A stretch of DNA of 6,352 nucleotides from NCBI GenBank assembly GCA_937888665.1, contig CALBET010000637.1, positions 1 through 6,352 of the forward strand, given 5' to 3'. This DNA comes from an uncultured Acidobacteriota bacterium (GTDB taxonomy: Bacteria > Acidobacteriota > Vicinamibacteria > Vicinamibacterales > UBA8438). The notes under the pieces were generated by a model. The model was given only the letters and a program-made list of their open reading frames with translations. It ran no database searches and had not been told where the DNA came from. Positions 1 to 5,936 of the stretch are shown in pieces (within the stretch, counting starts at the first letter, position 1; each line of letters opens with the position of its first letter). The position numbers and the translations under genes are program-made.

Positions 1-645
1 TTGGACGACGCGGCGGAACCCGTTGAAATCGGGCGTCGCGCCAAGCATGCACCGGTCACCAGCGCTCTGGTCCTCCGGGCCGTCGTGACGGTTCATGCGT
101 CCCGTGTTGTAGAACGGCGTGACATCGAATCTGCGTGGCGAGGGAGGTCCATACTCGCCGCCCGCGCATCCTGGCCCACCGGACTCGCAGGTCTCGGTGT
201 TCCGCAAGAGCATGAGCGTCCACTCTCGACGGATTTCGTTCTGCCGCTGGGCCTCCGCGGTCAAGGCGGGAATCCGCCCGTTCGGGGGATCGACGACGAG
301 CGATGTCCTGGGGCCCGCGGGCTTGGCCGACGTGTACACCGCGTTGTAGGCCCCCGCCACGTCAACGCGGCCATCGCCGCCGCGCTCGTTCCGTCCCTGG
401 TTGCCCATCCTGGCCAGGTCCTGCGCGGCACGCTCTTCAGCGGTAGCAAGCTCTCGATCGCCGAGGTCCCTCGAGCGCTCGAAGGGCGTGGCGTAGACAT
501 CGAGCCAGATCCCTTCCAGGTTTGGATGTCCCCACGCGGTCGCCTCGGGCGCCTGCCCGCCGACCGGCACGGCGTTGACCAGCAGCACCATGACCGTGGC
601 AAACACCGTGGCCACACCGAGCGACTCGAGCAATCGACGCGTCAT
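1..645 (-). CDS. Secreted GIW/FEYACHEGN-family protein, N-terminal part (runs off left edge)
   Basis: This is a 215-residue N-terminal portion; the rest lies beyond the left edge. The chosen ATG at 645 sits 7 nt after a perfect AGGAGG. A second in-frame ATG at 651 is only 1 nt from that site and is less likely. Residues 1-32 look like a signal peptide: MTRR, then a hydrophobic stretch to about residue 26, with possible cleavage after GGQA. Next come PNLEGIW (41-47) and TPFER (53-57), matching the 'PDLxGIW ... TPxER' opening of a large family of uncharacterised secreted proteins common in Acidobacteriota. The central RTSLVVDPPNGRIP is also typical of that family. A two-cysteine segment, CESGGPGC, follows. 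The last visible residues, DRCMLG ... RRVVQ, stop just where family members continue 'TPDHVV'. I know no biochemical function for the family, so the role is unknown. The gene has its own promoter at 718-746. Confidence 0.88.
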   Translation of the reverse strand, partial: MTRRLLESLGVATVFATVMVLLVNAVPVGGQAPEATAWGHPNLEGIWLDVYATPFERSRDLGDRELATAEERAAQDLARMGNQGRNERGGDGRVDVAGAYNAVYTSAKPAGPRTSLVVDPPNGRIPALTAEAQRQNEIRREWTLMLLRNTETCESGGPGCAGGEYGPPSPRRFDVTPFYNTGRMNRHDGPEDQSAGDRCMLGATPDFNGFRRVVQ

Positions 646-652
646 TCCCATC

Positions 653-658
653 CCTCCT
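653..658 (-). promoter_or_regulatory. Ribosome binding site deciding the start at 645
   Basis: A perfect AGGAGG lies 7 nt upstream of the ATG at 645. It is only 1 nt from the in-frame ATG at 651, so it favours the downstream start. Confidence 0.85.
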
Positions 659-717
659 GAAACCGGTCACCCGCCGTGAGCGCGGCTTCCAGCCACTTGA
701 TCCTTCGGGTAAATCGG

Positions 718-746
718 ACTATACGCGCGCAGCCGCACCCTGTCAA
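718..746 (-). promoter_or_regulatory. Sigma-70-type promoter
   Basis: On the minus strand the -35 box TTGACA (746-741) is a perfect consensus match. It is followed by a 17-nt spacer and the -10 box TATAGT (723-718), a one-base departure from TATAAT. Transcription would start near position 711, giving a leader of roughly 65 nt before the ATG at 645. It lies in the 166-bp gap downstream of the RnfD-like gene, so the edge gene probably forms its own transcription unit. No operator-like repeat overlaps the boxes. The transcription start is inferred. Confidence 0.8.
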
Positions 747-811
747 AGCGCACCAGCGGGAGGCGCCGACATGCGTCGATCGCCCTGTTGGCCTTGCCGT
801 CGTTGTTGTCG

Positions 812-2407
812 CTACTTGATGGGCCGGCGCCCGCACGAGTCGGCCCAGCCCTGGCTGCAGGCCTGTGCCAAGAGCGCCTCGGGCGAGCGGTCGACCATCG
901 GCCCCTTGGTTCCCCGCAAGATGATCGGATAGTCGTCCAACGTGGGCAGTGCCTGCTCGAACGCCACAGGCTCTCGCCCCGAGACCAGACTCGTCAGGTT
1001 CCCACAGGCAGGCGCAAAACCCAGGTCGCACCCACGCCCAAATGCGTCCTCAGCGACGAGCGAGTCCCGCGCGACGAGGCCCACCTCGTTGCAGGCCCAT
1101 CCGGACCCGGTGTCACAGAACCTTCGCTGGAGGTTGTCGAGATACTGGCAGGCCGACGGTCGTTGGTCGGCACAGGCTCCCTGCCAGAACGGCACCCACT
1201 GGCCGGGATGGCGGTCGCCCACCCCTTGCACGGCGCTCATGAGTGTGAAGACGACCGCCCAGAGCCCCGCGTAGGCGAGATTGCGGCGGCGTCCTTCCAC
1301 GGCCAGGCTCCCCAACCCCAATTCAACACGGCGAAGACGCGTCGACCGGGCCAGCCGGTCCAGCCACTGAATCGACAGGTTCAAGAGCGGCACCTGCAGC
1401 AGCTTGTCGTAAAACGGAGGCACGCCGGCCCGACTGAGCAGCGCGTACAACGCCACGGTACTCACGCCGTAGAACGCCCCAAACAGGAGGCGCCCCATCT
1501 GGGTCCGTGGCGCCGTGGACGGATCCGTGAACAAGAGGTGCATGCCGAGAAATACGGCAATCGGGACATACGAGTCGTAAAAGAAATAAACGCCGGTGGC
1601 GCCGAAATACAGGAGACCGAACAGGTAGGTCACCACCACCGCGGACATCGTCATCGACGCCACGCCGAAGAGATACTGCCCAGGCAGCGCGACCAGAAAC
1701 AGGACCAGGTAGACGTGCGGGGGGAAAAACTGCGCGGCGGCGATGTCCTGGCCCCACGTCAGGTCGCTGGTGCCGGTGAGAATCAACGCCAGCGAGAAGA
1801 GGGCGAGCGGAAACGACGACGGATTGAAAATGTGGACGCGTCGTCCATCCTTGGTCCACCGGATCAGTTCCTTCGCCGCGAACCCGCACCCCACCAGCAG
1901 AAACTGCAGATAGAACCAGTCGTCGGCAAACCAGAGAAACAAGTTGATGCTGAAGATGACGGGGAACGGACCAAACCCCAGCGTGTAGGTGTCTCGGCGC
2001 GACCAGCACAGCAGCATGTCGAACGCGTATGCGAAGACCAGCTGGGCGGCGACGAGAAAGGCCGCGTCGTACACCGGGCGCCAGTACCACCCCCAGTACA
2101 ACAGGAAGGCGAGCTGCGCGAGCGCCTGCACGAGGTGGTGCTTCCGAACAACGGCCTCGAGCGCCAAACGGCGACCCTGGCGATGGGCCTGTCCGAAGGT
2201 CACCCCGCTCCAGACGAGCAGCAGGACACTGGACCCGAAGAACGACCACTGCAGGTCTGGGTTCTGTCGAACCGCGTCAAGGGCGCCAAACGCGCCGAGA
2301 CCCAGCGCGAGGGTCGCCACCAGACCGCAACCGCCCGTCGGCGAGAGGTCCACCACCCGCGGAACGGTCTGCGCCGATTCGATCAGCGGATCGCGTAGCG
2401 CTGGCAC
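812..2407 (-). CDS. RnfD/NqrB/UnbU-like membrane protein fused to a cysteine-paired Sel1-like tail
   Basis: A 531-residue protein with two parts. Residues about 27-395 are strongly hydrophobic, with roughly 11 membrane spans. They carry HIFNPSSFP (192-200) and TDPSTAPRTQMGR ... FG (294-310), which resemble the 'NPAAF' and 'TDPvTxPxTxxGR ... FG' motifs of RnfD/NqrB and of UnbU-like proteins from enediyne clusters. RnfD and NqrB normally carry an FMN on a threonine of an SGAT-like motif; I see no such motif, so electron transport is not assured. Residues about 409-527 follow the last span and contain four CX7C pairs: C412/C420, C431/C439, C460/C468 and C517/C525. These occur in contexts such as GCDLGFAPAC, as in HcpA-like Sel1 repeats where the pair forms a disulfide. 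No other Rnf or Nqr subunit is nearby. The GTG at 2407 is the first start after an in-frame stop (2419-2417) but has only a weak ribosome site (ACAGGG, too close), so the start is uncertain. Confidence 0.82.
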   Translation of the reverse strand: MPALRDPLIESAQTVPRVVDLSPTGGCGLVATLALGLGAFGALDAVRQNPDLQWSFFGSSVLLLVWSGVTFGQAHRQGRRLALEAVVRKHHLVQALAQLAFLLYWGWYWRPVYDAAFLVAAQLVFAYAFDMLLCWSRRDTYTLGFGPFPVIFSINLFLWFADDWFYLQFLLVGCGFAAKELIRWTKDGRRVHIFNPSSFPLALFSLALILTGTSDLTWGQDIAAAQFFPPHVYLVLFLVALPGQYLFGVASMTMSAVVVTYLFGLLYFGATGVYFFYDSYVPIAVFLGMHLLFTDPSTAPRTQMGRLLFGAFYGVSTVALYALLSRAGVPPFYDKLLQVPLLNLSIQWLDRLARSTRLRRVELGLGSLAVEGRRRNLAYAGLWAVVFTLMSAVQGVGDRHPGQWVPFWQGACADQRPSACQYLDNLQRRFCDTGSGWACNEVGLVARDSLVAEDAFGRGCDLGFAPACGNLTSLVSGREPVAFEQALPTLDDYPIILRGTKGPMVDRSPEALLAQACSQGWADSCGRRPIK

Positions 2408-2409
2408 CC

Positions 2410-2490
2410 TGTCGTCTTATCGAGCCGCTGCTCTACGCGCTGCTCGCTGCCCTCGCCGTCTGGCTCTCGTTCGGCCCTAACAGCCCGTGA
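2410..2490 (+). pseudogene. Possible scrap of an integral-membrane (polysaccharide or glycosyltransferase-type) protein
   Basis: The plus frame ending at the TGA at 2488-2490 reads a hydrophobic segment, IEPLLYALLAALAVWLSFGP, followed by NSP and the stop. The 'FYALLA ... WLSFGP' pattern resembles a segment found inside large multi-pass membrane proteins (YfhO-like and related glycosyltransferases), where it is normally followed by further spans and an 'RxPxRF' motif. Here it stops at once. To its left the same frame is only the antisense of the RnfD-like gene, so no start can be assigned. The match covers about 20 residues of low complexity and could be chance. Confidence 0.22.
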
Positions 2491-2503
2491 ACCCTATCAA
2501 TAT

Positions 2504-2674
2504 TCATATGTTTCCGTCATGTTGGCGATGGAACAGCAACACCTCCTCGGAGTACCGAACCCCGGCCGACCGGAGCGCCCAGAAGGGAATGACGCAGTCT
2601 TCTTGCAGCACGTCGATATTGAGGGGACCAAAACGCGAAAACAGGTGCCTGGAGTAGGCTGCGGAACACCCCCA
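2504..2674 (-). pseudogene. Family 2 glycosyltransferase, C-terminal remnant
   Basis: A minus-strand frame of 56 residues ends at the TGA at 2506-2504. In order it reads WGCSAAYSRHLFSRFGPL, then DVLQEDCVIPFWAL, then RYSEEVLLFHRQHDGN. This follows the end of GT2 glycosyltransferases, whose usual pattern is 'G...ay.r.lf..FGPL..d...ED..iPFRal..g...yi.e.L..yR.H..N', including the ED pair that lies near the catalytic centre. The frame stays open upstream only to a TGA at 2725-2723 and offers no credible start. The nucleotide-binding GT-A half is missing altogether, so this is a decayed or truncated copy and not a working enzyme. It could instead be a passenger in a longer intergenic repeat. The assignment rests on pattern memory, not on a search. 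Confidence 0.55.
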
Positions 2675-2798
2675 GACGACACACTCCGACGATTTTCTGA
2701 AGCACGAAGCTTGCGTTCTGGTTCATACCAACGAAGTTGGTCATAGGGGCAGGAAGATGAGGCCTCCCAGACTTTGTGCAGTGAACTCCGCTGGCGGT

Positions 2799-2818
2799 CG
2801 CAAGGCTGAAGCCTTGCG
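2799..2818. repeat. REP-like palindrome, copy A
   Basis: CGCAAGGCTGAAGCCTTGCG is a perfect inverted repeat with two 9-bp arms around GA. It is identical to the copy at 2865-2884, which lies 66 bp away in the same orientation. Translated, it gives the 'AQGFSLA' or 'KAEALRH' type peptides that appear in spurious frames of many Acidobacteriota genomes. That fits a dispersed palindromic repeat rather than coding sequence. Confidence 0.8.
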
Positions 2819-2864
2819 CCACAAAGGGCTCGGAACAGTCAGGGCGCCGACAACACGCCCCAGT

Positions 2865-2884
2865 CGCAAGGCTGAAGCCTTGCG
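2865..2884. repeat. REP-like palindrome, copy B, touching the doxX-like stop codon
   Basis: This is the same 20-bp palindrome as copy A. On the minus strand it begins directly after the TGA stop (2887-2885) of the DoxX-like gene with no base between. In the transcript it would form a GC-rich hairpin at the very end of the coding region. It could protect the 3' end of the mRNA or weaken elongation, but no U-tract follows, so it is not a classical intrinsic terminator. Confidence 0.8.
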
Positions 2885-3274
2885 TCACTTTGGAGCCGTG
2901 CTCCGGACGGCGACGACGGTGTACCAGTACGCCCAGGCGAGCAAGAGCGCTTGCATCGGGAAACGCAGCCAGAGCACAAGGACCGGAGCCTCCGGATAGA
3001 GATGGCTGTTCACCAGCATGTGGACATGGACCGGCAGGAAGGCGATGAGCATCGCCATGATGCCCCACGCCGCGGGCCGTTGCCCGCGCGGCCACAGCAG
3101 GAGGAGGCCCAGGCACACTTCGGCAACGCCGCTCCAGACGACCGCCGCGGCGTGCGCGGGGAGATACGGCGGCATGATGTTGAGGTAGAACGCTGGGTCA
3201 CGAAAGTGGTTGAAGCCGGAGAACACGTAGAAGGCGGCCATCACGAACCTGAGCACCAGCCTGATCATCGTCAT
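2885..3274 (-). CDS. DoxX-like small integral membrane protein
   Basis: A 129-residue protein with four predicted membrane spans at about 4-20, 42-60, 66-84 and 97-122. Span 1 leads into FSGFNHFRDPAFYLNIMPPYLP (18-39), the 'GxNHF..P.fY..imPp.lP' signature of DoxX-family proteins. SGVAEVCLGLLLL follows in span 2, and the length is normal for the family. Relatives have been linked to quinone- or thiol-dependent redox processes, but the specific role here is unknown. The ATG at 3274 is chosen because the family homology begins there. The frame also stays open upstream through the whole repeat array, where it encodes only 15-residue repeat peptides. The ribosome site is a weak GGGA supplied by the repeat. 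The gene lies 244 nt downstream of the peptidase on the same strand with no promoter I can see between, so co-transcription is possible. Confidence 0.88.
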   Translation of the reverse strand: MTMIRLVLRFVMAAFYVFSGFNHFRDPAFYLNIMPPYLPAHAAAVVWSGVAEVCLGLLLLWPRGQRPAAWGIMAMLIAFLPVHVHMLVNSHLYPEAPVLVLWLRFPMQALLLAWAYWYTVVAVRSTAPK

Positions 3275-3497
3275 AGTGGCTATCCCGTGGCGCAGGCCTT
3301 CAGGCCCGCGCGTCCAGATAGTGGCTATCCCGTGGCGCGGGCCTTCAGGCCTGCGTGTCCAGATAGCGGCTATCCCGTGGCGCAGGCCTTCAGGCCTGCG
3401 TGTCCAGATAGTGGCTATCCCGTGGCGCGGGCCTTCAGGCCTGCGTGTCCAGATAGCGGCTATCCCGTGGCGCAGGCCTTCAGGCCTGCGTGTCCAG
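3275..3497. repeat. Array of five 45-bp palindrome-bearing tandem repeats
   Basis: Units start at 3275, 3320, 3365, 3410 and 3455; the last is 43 bp. Each contains an inverted repeat, CGCAGGCCTTCAGGCCTGCG, with two 9-bp arms around TC. In units 2 and 4 one arm reads CGCGGGCCT, which still pairs in RNA by G-U. Unit 2 is identical to unit 4, and unit 3 to unit 5 over its 43 bp, so the array has a 90-bp higher-order period. Unit 1 is the most diverged. On the minus strand the array begins 21 bp after the peptidase stop and ends at the base before the doxX-like start codon. Because 45 is a multiple of three, most frames read through it as a 15-residue repeat. There are no unique spacers, so it is not a CRISPR array. 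Confidence 0.95.
3283..3286 (-). promoter_or_regulatory. Weak ribosome site of the doxX-like gene inside the repeat
   Basis: GGGA lies 8 nt before the ATG at 3274 and belongs to the first repeat unit. No better Shine-Dalgarno sequence is available. The same tetranucleotide recurs in every unit of the array. Confidence 0.4.
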
Positions 3498-3518
3498 TCG
3501 TATTCGCGGGTTCGTCCG

Positions 3519-5777
3519 CTACGGCCCCGCCGGCTCCAGGAACTGGGTCGCACGATCGATATCCGTCGCGACCTGACGGATCGTCTCGGCCAGTCTGGAA
3601 ATCTGGCGCTGGACCTCGTCCCAGGCTCGTTCCTCGATCGCTTCGCGAACCCCCGGGAGCGTCTTCACGCCGTAGCCCGTGTAGAACCCCGGCGCATAGA
3701 TCTGGTGGACGAACCACGGGCGACCTGGCAACCCCTCCGGATGGGTCATGGAGCGCTCGGTGCGGAACAGAATTTCGTCGACCGCACGCGCCTGGTCGGT
3801 GGAGAGTCGGTCGCTCCCGGCGACGAGCGCCCGGCGGGCCACATCGTGGGCCCGTGCGCTCTCGGCCAGCCCGACGAGCGCATTGCGGACCGGCGCGAAA
3901 TTGAGATGCGGAACCGGGTCCTCGGGGTCGGGCGGCGCGTAGGTCTCGGTCGGGTCGGCAGCGTGCGTGAACCGGCCGTCGCGCAAGAGCCGGTTCTGGC
4001 GTGCCGTCTCGTCCCGCATGTCGTCGGTGAGCGTCATCACCTCGTCGGCGTAGCGCGAGACGGTCGCCTCGAAGGCGGTGAAGTCCCACGGCAGCAGTTC
4101 GGCGTCGGCGAGCCGGAGCACCGCGCGGCCGGCCGTCTGCGCCAGCGCGATCCCGTACGCGAACGTCGGGTCGATGAAACGCGTGTAGTGATCGAAGGAA
4201 TCGAAGATGGAGTGATATGACCCGCCGCCGCTCTCCCCTCCGTAGCCAAGATTGAGCGACGCAATGCCCAGATGCTGCAGGAAGGGGGTGTAGTCGGACC
4301 CAGAGCCGAGCGCGTTGATCCGGTGGTCTCCCGTCGCCGCAAGATCCTCTGTATCGCCACCGGCGAGACGTCGGGCGTGCCGCCGGTCGAAGACACTCAC
4401 GCCGGTCTCCGGATCCGTCACGTCACGCGCCACCTCGTTGATGAACCGTTCCAGCGTGTGCGAACCGGACATGTTCAGGAAGCCGCGACCGTTGCCATCC
4501 GTGTTGATGTAAGCGACGGCCCGCTCGCGGAGCTCGTCCGCGTGGTGCTCCCCCCACTCCGTGGAGCCGATCAATCCGGGCTCCTCGGCGTCCCAGGCCG
4601 TAAACACGATGGTGCGGCGGGGCTGCCAACCGGTGCGAGCGAGCCCGCCAATCGCTTTGGCCTCGGCCATCATCGCCACCAGGCCGCTGATCGGGTCCGC
4701 GGCGCCGTTGACCCACGCGTCGTGGTGGTTGCCACGAAGCACCCACTGGTCGGCCCGCTCGCGGCCCTCGAGCCGCGCGATGACGTTGTAGGCCGGCTCG
4801 ATGTCCCAGTTGAACACGAGTTCCAGATGCACCCGCGCCGGGCCTGGGCCAAGGTGATAGGTCTGCGGGAGACCGCCACGCCAGCCTGCGGGGGCCAGCG
4901 GTCCGGCGAGGGCGGCCAGCAGTGGCTGCGCGTCCGCGTACGAGATGGGCAGGACCGGGATTTTCGTCAGGGTCGGCGCGTCGTCCAGGTCGAGCCGTTC
5001 CGCATCCTCCGTGGCGCCCACATTCGGGGTCAACGGGTCGCCCGGAAACAGCGGCATGTCGGCCACCGAACCGCGCTGAGCGCCATCCGCCATGCGGTAT
5101 GGGCCGTCCGGGTACACATCGCCCTGCGCGTAGCCGTCATCGCGTGGATCGGAGTAGATGAGACACCCGATCGCCCCATGCTCGGCCGCGACTTTCGGTT
5201 TGATGCCGCGCCAGGACCCACCATAGCGAGCAATGACGACCTTTCCGGTCACGTCGATACCGCGCCGCTCCAGTTCCTCGTAGTCGGCCGGCACGCCGTA
5301 ATTGACGTAGACGAGCTCTCCCGTCACGTCCCCATCAATCGAGTAGGCGTTGTAGGTCGGGAGCTGCTCGTCCTTCTGGTCCGACGTGCGGTCCTCGGTC
5401 AGTACCGGCTCCTCGAGCGCGGCGGTAAAGCGCGTCGGCGCCACCATCTCGAGGCGGCGAATTCGGGGAGTTGGGAAGAGCACCTGGTAGGTCTCGACCT
5501 CCGTGTCGTACCCCCATTCACGGAATCGCTCGGCGATGAACTCGGCAACCTCCCTCCCGAAGGGAGACCCCACGTGATGTGGACGCGAGCTGAGGTGCTG
5601 CATCCACGAGCGGAGGTCCTCCGCATCGAGTCCGGCGTCGAACCGGGCCTCAAGCTCGCGCTGAGCCTCGGTCTGAGCCCCTGGAAAGCCGGTGATAGGT
5701 CCCTCCGCCGCGTGCGGCTGGCCGGTGGGCATGCCGAGGACCAGAACCGCGGCGAGAGCGACTGTCGTGACACGCAC
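3519..5777 (-). CDS. Secreted M28 zinc metallopeptidase, glutamate carboxypeptidase II (PSMA)-like
   Basis: A 752-residue protein counted from the GTG at 5777. AGGAGG lies 6 nt upstream, and this start gives a clean signal peptide (MRVTTVALAAVLVLG ... PHAA, about 1-24). A longer frame from an ATG at 5831 would bury that ribosome site inside the coding region. Three domains follow: a PA-like insert at about 130-290 (GKVVIARYG, SDPRDDGYAQG, YPDGP, GDPLTP), the M28 catalytic core at about 315-560, and a transferrin-receptor-like dimerisation domain at about 595-745. The two-zinc site is complete, with spacing matching human PSMA: H351, D361, E398 (catalytic base), E399, D427 and H522, in GNHHDAW, AADP, WDAEEPG, INTDGN and YHS. 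It should cleave N- or C-terminal residues from peptides outside the cytoplasm. The glutamate-binding residues of PSMA are not conserved: LGSGSD replaces LGSGND, ASLNLGY replaces ASGRARY, and TGY replaces NKY. A general aminopeptidase role is therefore more likely than NAALADase. Confidence 0.96.
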   Translation of the reverse strand: MRVTTVALAAVLVLGMPTGQPHAAEGPITGFPGAQTEAQRELEARFDAGLDAEDLRSWMQHLSSRPHHVGSPFGREVAEFIAERFREWGYDTEVETYQVLFPTPRIRRLEMVAPTRFTAALEEPVLTEDRTSDQKDEQLPTYNAYSIDGDVTGELVYVNYGVPADYEELERRGIDVTGKVVIARYGGSWRGIKPKVAAEHGAIGCLIYSDPRDDGYAQGDVYPDGPYRMADGAQRGSVADMPLFPGDPLTPNVGATEDAERLDLDDAPTLTKIPVLPISYADAQPLLAALAGPLAPAGWRGGLPQTYHLGPGPARVHLELVFNWDIEPAYNVIARLEGRERADQWVLRGNHHDAWVNGAADPISGLVAMMAEAKAIGGLARTGWQPRRTIVFTAWDAEEPGLIGSTEWGEHHADELRERAVAYINTDGNGRGFLNMSGSHTLERFINEVARDVTDPETGVSVFDRRHARRLAGGDTEDLAATGDHRINALGSGSDYTPFLQHLGIASLNLGYGGESGGGSYHSIFDSFDHYTRFIDPTFAYGIALAQTAGRAVLRLADAELLPWDFTAFEATVSRYADEVMTLTDDMRDETARQNRLLRDGRFTHAADPTETYAPPDPEDPVPHLNFAPVRNALVGLAESARAHDVARRALVAGSDRLSTDQARAVDEILFRTERSMTHPEGLPGRPWFVHQIYAPGFYTGYGVKTLPGVREAIEERAWDEVQRQISRLAETIRQVATDIDRATQFLEPAGP

Positions 5778-5783
5778 GGTGAG

Positions 5784-5789
5784 CCTCCT
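5784..5789 (-). promoter_or_regulatory. Ribosome binding site of the M28 peptidase
   Basis: A perfect AGGAGG with a 6-nt spacer precedes the GTG at 5777. It is the main reason for preferring that start over the in-frame ATG at 5831. Confidence 0.85.
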
Positions 5790-5936
5790 GACGCCGTCGC
5801 CCAAGGGCGGAGAGGGGCTATCGGCTATCATCGGACGAGACCTTCACGCAGACCGTGCACGCCAAGACCAGCTACGACACACGATTGATCTCACCCGCCT
5901 GCACGACACCGAATCGGTGCCCCCGCCCGCGTCGCT

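Larger units (their letters stand above)
2408..2884. other. Intergenic stretch with gene remnants and palindromes
   Basis: About 480 bases hold no intact gene. From left to right I see a possible plus-strand membrane-protein scrap (2410-2490), a short AT-rich patch (2491-2515), a glycosyltransferase C-terminal scrap on the minus strand (2504-2674), and a 6-bp stem with a GAA loop (2727-2741). Two identical 20-bp palindromes follow (2799-2818 and 2865-2884). The mixture of strands and families suggests repeated insertion and decay. I found no convincing promoter here for the RnfD-like gene. Confidence 0.6.

Noticed and set aside
1..660. Plus-strand open frame at the left edge
   Set aside because: The minus strand carries a ribosome site, a signal peptide and family motifs; the plus frame shows none of these.
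788..2398. Plus-strand open frame of 536 codons
   Set aside because: It is fully antisense to the RnfD-like gene, is rich in R, Q, H and P, and has no recognisable motif. It is a typical GC-rich shadow.
2727..2741. Hairpin ACCAAC-GAA-GTTGGT as a regulatory site or terminator
   Set aside because: It is an isolated 6-bp stem without a U-tract, a second copy or a gene placed to use it.
2517..3116. Minus-strand open frame of 199 codons over the palindromes and the end of the doxX-like gene
   Set aside because: It overlaps the doxX-like gene in another frame and its sequence is repeat-derived (QGFSLAT peptides). The glycosyltransferase scrap lies in a different frame.
3275..3497. CRISPR array
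   Set aside because: The units are contiguous with no unique spacers, and no cas gene is present.
2951..4220. Two plus-strand open frames of more than 300 codons across the repeat array
   Set aside because: They are long only because the 45-bp unit has no stop in those frames. They cross the doxX-like gene, the array and the peptidase in antisense.
4272..5888. Plus-strand open frame of 538 codons
   Set aside because: It is antisense to the M28 peptidase, whose zinc ligands and domain motifs prove the minus strand is coding.
5907..5919. Terminator hairpin (CACCG, AAT loop, CGGTG) after the right-edge gene
   Set aside because: The stem is only 5 bp and no T-tract follows on the minus strand, so it is too weak to call.
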